A DNA stretch of 64,000 bases, taken from NCBI RefSeq assembly GCF_052324685.1, contig NW_027506980.1, forward strand, positions 124,001 through 188,000, written 5' to 3'. The stretch is from Brachyhypopomus gauderio (Eukaryota > Chordata > Actinopteri > Gymnotiformes > Hypopomidae). Positions 57,396-64,000 of this stretch are shown piece after piece. The notes beneath the pieces are model-generated. The model was not told where the DNA came from. It was given only the letters and a program-made list of their open reading frames with translations, and did no database searches. How positions within the stretch are numbered: the stretch's first letter is position 1; every line of letters begins with the position of its first letter. A program made the position numbers and the translations under genes.

Positions 57396-58549
57396 CAGAT
57401 GCTGCTGTGCTTACATAGTTCTTCCTCAAAAGAAAAACCCAACAAGCACATTCCTCCTGTTTGCTGTCTTTTGATGAAATGAGCCAATGCATAAAGGATG
57501 CAACATCAATGTCACTCACACTTTTCTGCTAGCTTGTCTAAAATTCGCCCTTCCTTCAATTTCTCACTTGTCAAGACCTGCAGGTCTTCAAACAAAAGGT
57601 CAGTTTGTAGACCCTTTTCCTGTCAAAGTTTTGATCCTTTTGTCCACCAGTCATCGGAATGTGTATGATTTTCACCAGTTTACACAGTGTAGCTCCCTTG
57701 CATTCAGTTGCAGGGTTATGTCCTCTTAGATAAGACGCTTTTCAAATTATTTGTGAAAATGCACCCAAAACCTATTCAAAACAGATTTGATGGAAGCACT
57801 GCAGGAGCTGCTCCAAGACGCATTTTGTCCAGAAAATGTGCTATCATGAATGCATACATATCACCAACACACATTTACAAACCAAACCATAGGCAATAAA
57901 ATACATGAGTAAACTGATTTGTGGACCTTTGTGGCACTTGGTACTGCTGAGATCAGGATCATTACAGAGTTCAGCAATTATTTTCCCAACTAGGTCATTG
58001 ATACATTGGAATCCCCAATGTTTTCTGGAACAGAATAGGCTATGCCTTTCGGATGAGAATAAAAAAAGACTTCAAGAACCAAAAAAGAAGTTAAGCTGCC
58101 TTCAGCTGATGTACTCAGACTAAAGGGAAACACTTTAAATCCCAAGGTGAAATGCACATGCTCAAAATTTTATCAGGACAGAGTACATGTTTTACTTTGA
58201 TATTAAGAGCGATCACTGGATTGTCTTCCAGTAAATTAATGTTTTCTTCCGCTACAAAACGTTTTTTCAACAACTATAAAGAGGCTATGCAACGAAACTG
58301 AGCTGGGATGTCAAGTGCCTTTAATGGTACCTTTTTGACCCCACTTCAAATGCTGCTGTTACCTGACCAGTTCGATTGTTAGTTTGCCAGATTCTCAATC
58401 TCTGGGATGTGAGATCATGCACCAGGTTTAGTGAATGTTTAAGGGTGAAGGTCTTTAATTTCTGCACAAATTCCACAAACATAGCTCAGGTCCTGCTCAA
58501 CATGTCAACATGTGGCGACAGCAAGTGCCTTTGGGGTCCTACAAAAATC

Positions 58550-58622
58550 GCCCGGCTAGCTCAGTCGGTAGAGCATGAGACTCTTAATCTCAGGGTCGTG
58601 GGTTCGAGCCCCACGTTGGGCG
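58550..58622 (+). tRNA. tRNA-Lys-CTT: tRNA-Lys(CTT), class K1
   Basis: U37. Same as 2923-2995; a private change (gaattg for gaaatg) lies 25 nt downstream. Confidence 0.97.
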
Positions 58623-58711
58623 AGAGGCTGATTTGTTTGAGTGAATTGTTGAAATTTAGTTAATCTGTTTGCACAAAATACGTCTAAAAAAGAAGAGAAA
58701 GGAACATACAT

Positions 58712-58738
58712 CGTCCCTGGGTGGGCTCGAACCACCAT

Positions 58739-58779
<41 letters not shown>

Positions 58780-58785
58780 AGAGAC
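58712..58785 (-). tRNA. tRNA-Asn-GTT: tRNA-Asn(GTT), class N1
   Basis: U37. Same as 305-378. Confidence 0.96.
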
Positions 58786-59939
58786 CAGATGCTGCTGTGC
58801 TTACATAGTTCTTCCTCAAAAGAAAAACCCAACAAGCACATTCCTCCTGTTTGCTGGCTTTTGATGAAATGAGCCAATGCATAAAGGATGCAACATCAAT
58901 GTCACTCACACTTTTCTGCTAGCTTGTCTAAAATTCGCCCTTCCTTCAATTTCTCACTTGTCAAGACCTGCAGGTCTTCAAACAAAAGGTCAGTTTGTAG
59001 ACCCTTTTCCTGTCAAAGTTTTGATCCTTTTGTCCACCAGTCATCGGAATGTGTATGATTTTCACCAGTTTACACAGTGTAGCTCCCTTGCCTTCAGTTG
59101 CAGGGTTATGTCGTCTTAGATAAGACGCTTTTGAAATTATTTGTGAAAATGCACCCAAAACCTATTCAAAACAGATTTGATGGAAGCACTGCAGGAGCTG
59201 CTCCAAGACGCATTTTGTCCAGAAAATGTGCTATCATGAATGCATCCATATCACCAACACACATTTACAAACCAAACCATAGGCAATAAAATACATGAGT
59301 AAACTGATTTGTGGACCTTTGTGGCACTTGGTACTGCTGAGATCAGGATCATTACAGAGTTCAGCAATTATTTTCCCAACTAGGTCATTGATACATTGGA
59401 ATCCCCAATGTTTTCTGGAACAGAATAGGCTATGCCTTTCGGATGAGAATAAAAAAAGACTTCAAGAACCAAAAAAGAAGTTAAGCTGCCTTCAGCTGAT
59501 GTACTCAGACTAAAGGGAAACACTTTAAATCCCAAGGTGAAATGCACATGCTCAAAATTTTATCAGGACAGAGTACATGTTTTACTTTGATATTAAGAGC
59601 GATCACTGGATTGTCTTCCAGTAAATTAATGTTTTCTTCCGCTACAAAACGTTTTTTCAACAACTATAAAGAGGCTATGCAACGAAACTGAGCTGGGATG
59701 TCAAGTGCCTTTAATGGTACCTTTTTGACCCCACTTCAAATGCTGCTGTTACCTGACCAGTTCGATTGTTAGTTTGCCAGATTCTCAATCTCTGGGATGT
59801 GAGATCATGCACCAGGTTTAGTGAATGTTTAAGGGTGAAGGTCTTTAATTTCTGCACAAATTCCACAAACATAGCTCAGGTCCTGCTCAACATGTCAACA
59901 TGTGGCGACAGCAAGTGCCTTTGGGGTCCTACAAAAATC

Positions 59940-60012
59940 GCCCGGCTAGCTCAGTCGGTAGAGCATGAGACTCTTAATCTCAGGGTCGTGGGTTCGAGCC
60001 CCACGTTGGGCG
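59940..60012 (+). tRNA. tRNA-Lys-CTT: tRNA-Lys(CTT), class K1
   Basis: U38. Same as 2923-2995. Confidence 0.97.
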
Positions 60013-60101
60013 AGAGGCTGATTTGTTTGAGTGAAATGTTGAAATTTAGTTAATCTGTTTGCACAAAATACGTCTAAAAAAGAAAAGAAAGGAACATACA
60101 T

Positions 60102-60128
60102 CGTCCCTGGGTGGGCTCGAACCAGCAT

Positions 60129-60169
<41 letters not shown>

Positions 60170-60175
60170 AGAGAC
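60102..60175 (-). tRNA. tRNA-Asn-GTT: tRNA-Asn(GTT), class N2
   Basis: U38. C50-C64 mismatch, with the extra T4. Confidence 0.88.
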
Positions 60176-61329
60176 CAGATGCTGCTGTGCTTACATAGTT
60201 CTTCCTCAAAAGAAAAACCCAACAAGCACATTCCTCCTGTTTGCTGGCTTTTGATGAAATGAGCCAATGCATAAAGGATGCAACATCAATGTCACTCACA
60301 CTTTTCTGCTAGCTTGTCTAAAATTCGCCCTTCCTTCAATTTCTCACTTGTCAAGACCTGCAGGTCTTCAAACAAAAGGTCAGTTTGTAGACCCTTTTCC
60401 TGTCAAAGTTTTGATCCTTTTGTCCACCAGTCATCGGAATGTGTATGATTTTCACCAGTTTACACAGTGTAGCTCCCTTGCCTTCAGTTGCAGGGTTATG
60501 TCGTCTTAGATAAGACGCTTTTGAAATTATTTGTGAAAATGCACCCAAAACCTATTCAAAACAGATTTGATGGAAGCACTGCAGGAGCTGCTCCAAGACG
60601 CATTTTGTCCAGAAAATGTGCTATCATGAATGCATCCATATCACCAACACACATTTACAAACCAAACCATAGGCAATAAAATACATGAGTAAACTGATTT
60701 GTGGACCTTTGTGGCACTTGGTACTGCTGAGATCAGGATCATTACAGAGTTCAGCAATTATTTTCCCAACTAGGTCATTGATACATTGGAATCCCCAATG
60801 TTTTCTGGAACAGAATAGGCTATGCCTTTCGGATGAGAATAAAAAAAGACTTCAAGAACCAAAAAAGAAGTTAAGCTGCCTTCAGCTGATGTACTCAGAC
60901 TAAAGGGAAACACTTTAAATCCCAAGGTGAAATGCACATGCTCAAAATTTTATCAGGACAGAGTACATGTTTTACTTTGATATTAAGAGCGATCACTGGA
61001 TTGTCTTCCAGTAAATTAATGTTTTCTTCCGCTACAAAACGTTTTTTCAACAACTATAAAGAGGCTATGCAACGAAACTGAGCTGGGATGTCAAGTGCCT
61101 TTAATGGTACCTTTTTGACCCCACTTCAAATGCTGCTGTTACCTGACCAGTTCGATTGTTAGTTTGCCAGATTCTCAATCTCTGGGATGTGAGATCATGC
61201 ACCAGGTTTAGTGAATGTTTAAGGGTGAAGGTCTTTAATTTCTGCACAAATTCCACAAACATAGCTCAGGTCCTGCTCAACATGTCAACATGTGGCGACA
61301 GCAAGTGCCTTTGGGGTCCTACAAAAATC

Positions 61330-61402
61330 GCCCGGCTAGCTCAGTCGGTAGAGCATGAGACTCTTAATCTCAGGGTCGTGGGTTCGAGCCCCACGTTGGG
61401 CG
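61330..61402 (+). tRNA. tRNA-Lys-CTT: tRNA-Lys(CTT), class K1
   Basis: U39. Same as 2923-2995. Confidence 0.97.
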
Positions 61403-61491
61403 AGAGGCTGATTTGTTTGAGTGAAATGTTGAAATTTAGTTAATCTGTTTGCACAAAATACGTCTAAAAAAGAAGAGAAAGGAACATACAT

Positions 61492-61518
61492 CGTCCCTGG
61501 GTGGGCTCGAACCAGCAT

Positions 61519-61559
<41 letters not shown>

Positions 61560-61565
61560 AGAGAC
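61492..61565 (-). tRNA. tRNA-Asn-GTT: tRNA-Asn(GTT), class N2
   Basis: U39. C50-C64 mismatch. Confidence 0.88.
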
Positions 61566-62719
61566 CAGATGCTGCTGTGCTTACATAGTTCTTCCTCAAA
61601 AGAAAAACCCAACAAGCACATTCCTCCTGTTTGCTGGCTTTTGATGAAATGAGCCAATGCATAAAGGATGCAACATCAATGTCACTCACACTTTTCTGCT
61701 AGCTTGTCTAAAATTCGCCCTTCCTTCAATTTCTCACTTGTCAAGACCTGCAGGTCTTCAAACAAAAGGTCAGTTTGTAGACCCTTTTCCTGTCAAAGTT
61801 TTGATCCTTTTGTCCACCAGTCATCGGAATGTGTATGATTTTCACCAGTTTACACAGTGTAGCTCCCTTGCCTTCAGTTGCAGGGTTATGTCCTCTTAGA
61901 TAAGACGCTTTTGAAATTATTTGTGAAAATGCACCCAAAACCTATTCAAAACAGATTTGATGGAAGCACTGCAGGAGCTGCTCCAAGACGCATTTTGTCC
62001 AGAAAATGTGCTATCATGAATGCATCCATATCACCAACACACATTTACAAACCAAACCATAGGCAATAAAATACATGAGTAAACTGATTTGTGGACCTTT
62101 GTGGCACTTGGTACTGCTGAGATCAGGATCATTACAGAGTTCAGCAATTATTTTCCCAACTAGGTCATTGATACATTGGAATCCCCAATGTTTTCTGGAA
62201 CAGAATAGGCTATGCCTTTCGGATGAGAATAAAAAAAGACTTCAAGAACCAAAAAAGAAGTTAAGCTGCCTTCAGCTGATGCACTCAGACTAAAGGGAAA
62301 CACTTTAAATCCCAAGGTGAAATGCACATGCTCAAAATTTTATCAGGACAGAGTACATGTTTTACTTTGATATTAAGAGCGATCACTGGATTGTCTTCCA
62401 GTAAATTAATGTTTTCTTCCGCTACAAAACGTTTTTTCAACAACTATAAAGAGGCTATGCAACGAAACTGAGCTGAGATGTCAAGTGCCTTTAATGGTAC
62501 ATTTTTGACCCCACTTCAAATGCTGCTGTTACCTGACCAGTTCGATTGTTAGTTTGCCAGATTCTCAATCTCTGGGATGTGAGATCATGCACCAGGTTTA
62601 GTGAATGTTTAAGGGTGAAGGTCTTTAGTTTCTGCACAAATTCCACAAACATAGCTCAGGTCCTGCTCAACATGTCAACATGTGGCGACAGCAAGTGCCT
62701 TTGGGGTCCTACAAAAATC

Positions 62720-62792
62720 GCCCGGCTAGCTCAGTCGGTAGAGCATGAGACTCTTAATCTCAGGGTCGTGGGTTCGAGCCCCACGTTGGGCG
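62720..62792 (+). tRNA. tRNA-Lys-CTT: tRNA-Lys(CTT), class K1
   Basis: U40. Same as 2923-2995. Confidence 0.97.
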
Positions 62793-62881
62793 AGAGGCTG
62801 ATTTGTTTGAGTGAAATGTTGAAATTTAGTTAATCTGTTTGCACAAAATACGTCTAAAAAAGAAGAGAAAGGAACATACAT

Positions 62882-62908
62882 CGTCCCTGGGTGGGCTCGA
62901 ACCAGCAT

Positions 62909-62949
<41 letters not shown>

Positions 62950-62955
62950 AGAGAC
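62882..62955 (-). tRNA. tRNA-Asn-GTT: tRNA-Asn(GTT), class N2
   Basis: U40. C50-C64 mismatch; the last tRNA gene in the window. Confidence 0.88.
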
Positions 62956-64000
62956 CAGATGCTGCTGTGCTTACATAGTTCTTCCTCAAAAGAAAAACCC
63001 AACAAGCACATTCCTCCTGTTTGCTGGCTTTTGATGAAATGAGCCAATGCATAAAGGATGCAACATCAATGTCACTCACACTTTTCTGCTAGCTTGTCTA
63101 AAATTCGCCCTTCCTTCAATTTCTCACTTGTCAAGACCTGCAGGTCTTCAAACAAAAGGTCAGTTTGTAGACCCTTTTCCTGTCAAAGTTTTGATCCTTT
63201 TGTCCACCAGTCATCGGAATGTGTATGATTTTCACCAGTTTACACAGTGTAGCTCCCTTGCCTTCAGTTGCAGGGTTATGTCCTCTTAGATAAGACGCTT
63301 TTGAAATTATTTGTGAAAATGCACCCAAAACCTATTCAAAACAGATTTGATGGAAGCACTGCAGGAGCTGCTCCAAGACGCATTTTGTCCAGAAAATGTG
63401 CTATCATGAATGCATCCATATCACCAACACACATTTACAAACCAAACCATAGGCAATAAAATACATGAGTAAACTGATTTGTGGACCTTTGTGGCACTTG
63501 GTACTGCTGAGATCAGGATCATTACAGAGTTCAGCAATTATTTTCCCAACTAGGTCATTGATACATTGGAATCCCCAATGTTTTCTGGAACAGAATAGGC
63601 TATGCCTTTCGGATGAGAATAAAAAAAGACTTCAAGAACCAAAAAAGAAGTTAAGCTGCCTTCAGCTGATGCACTCAGACTAAAGGGAAACACTTTAAAT
63701 CCCAAGGTGAAATGCACATGCTCAAAATTTTATCAGGACAGAGTACATGTTTTACTTTGATATTAAGAGCGATCACTGGATTGTCTTCCAGTAAATTAAT
63801 GTTTTCTTCCGCTACAAAACGTTTTTTCAACAACTATAAAGAGGCTATGCAACGAAACTGAGCTGGGATGTCAAGTGCCTTTAATGGTACATTTTTGACC
63901 CCACTTCAAATGCTGCTGTTACCTGACCAGTTCGATTGTTAGTTTGCCAGATTCTCAATCTCTGGGATGTGAGATCATGCACCAGGTTTAGTGAATGTTT

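Larger units (their letters stand above)
59766..63935 (+). repeat. Second copy of the U26-U28 block (U38-U40)
   Basis: U38-U40 match U26-U28 (36109-40278). This includes the rare combination in U28 and U40 of ctgagctggg together with tacattttt near the unit end, which is otherwise always ctgagctgag with tacattttt. That shared rare combination marks common descent of the two three-unit blocks. Confidence 0.75.
54084..64000 (+). repeat. Tandem array of 1,390-bp tRNA-Lys/tRNA-Asn units, right part (rest of U33 to U41)
   Basis: After the retrotransposon the array resumes with the second target-site copy (54084-54098) and the last 107 bp of U33 (54099-54205). U34-U40 follow complete, and U41 runs off the window end after 65 bp. 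The piece of U33 before the insertion plus the piece after it sums to exactly 1,390 bp, so the element was inserted without loss of array DNA. Confidence 0.98.

Noticed and set aside
1-64000. CRISPR array
   Set aside because: Repeats are 1,390 bp, contain tRNA genes and have no unique short spacers; the sequence is eukaryotic.

Overview
The window is eukaryotic, most likely from a teleost fish. It is almost entirely one tandem array. A 1,390-bp unit is repeated head to tail with no length change at all. Counting the copy cut at the left edge, 41 units carry their tRNA genes here, and a 42nd begins at 63936. Each unit holds two tRNA genes pointing at each other: tRNA-Lys(CTT) on the + strand and tRNA-Asn(GTT) on the - strand, with 89 bp between their 3' ends. 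That gives 82 tRNA genes. The rest of each unit (about 1.15 kb) is spacer with no convincing gene. The array runs off both ends of the window. The teleost call is an inference from the fish-like L1 element and the vertebrate-type nuclear tRNAs with internal A and B boxes; no single-copy gene is present to confirm it.

Units are called U0 to U41. U0 is the partial unit 1-1358. U1 starts at 1359 and each later unit starts 1,390 bp further on, up to U33 at 45839. U33 is split by the insertion at 47121. U34 starts at 54206, U40 at 62546 and the fragment U41 at 63936. If a unit starts at S, tRNA-Lys is at S+174 to S+246 and tRNA-Asn is at S+336 to S+409. About 25 variable sites separate the units, and several lie inside the tRNA genes. 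Lys genes fall into classes K1 (vertebrate-type, 31 copies), K2 (C30 and G56, 4 copies), K3 (A18 with an A49-U65 pair, 3 copies) and K4 (U31, 3 copies). Asn genes fall into N1 (24 copies), N2 (C50-C64 mismatch, 12 copies) and N3 (G49-U65 wobble, 5 copies). Seventeen units are K1 plus N1.

The variants show a second level of order. U1-U10 (1359-15258) and U11-U20 (15259-29158) match unit by unit, a 13.9-kb ten-unit higher-order repeat. U0-U3 recur as U24-U27, and U26-U28 recur as U38-U40. Some units (U8, U10, U32, U34) look like mosaics of other types, as unequal crossing-over or gene conversion would produce.

The array is broken once, at 47122-54083, by a 5'-truncated L1-type non-LTR retrotransposon on the - strand. 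It has a 15-bp target-site duplication, a 45-nt poly(A) tail (poly(T) on the + strand), and an uninterrupted ORF2 (endonuclease, reverse transcriptase, C-terminal Cys/His motif). Its 3' UTR is long and G-rich on the sense strand, and a possible last stub of ORF1 lies at its 5' edge. It landed in the spacer of U33, and the array resumes in exact register afterwards. No second copy of the insertion appears in the window.
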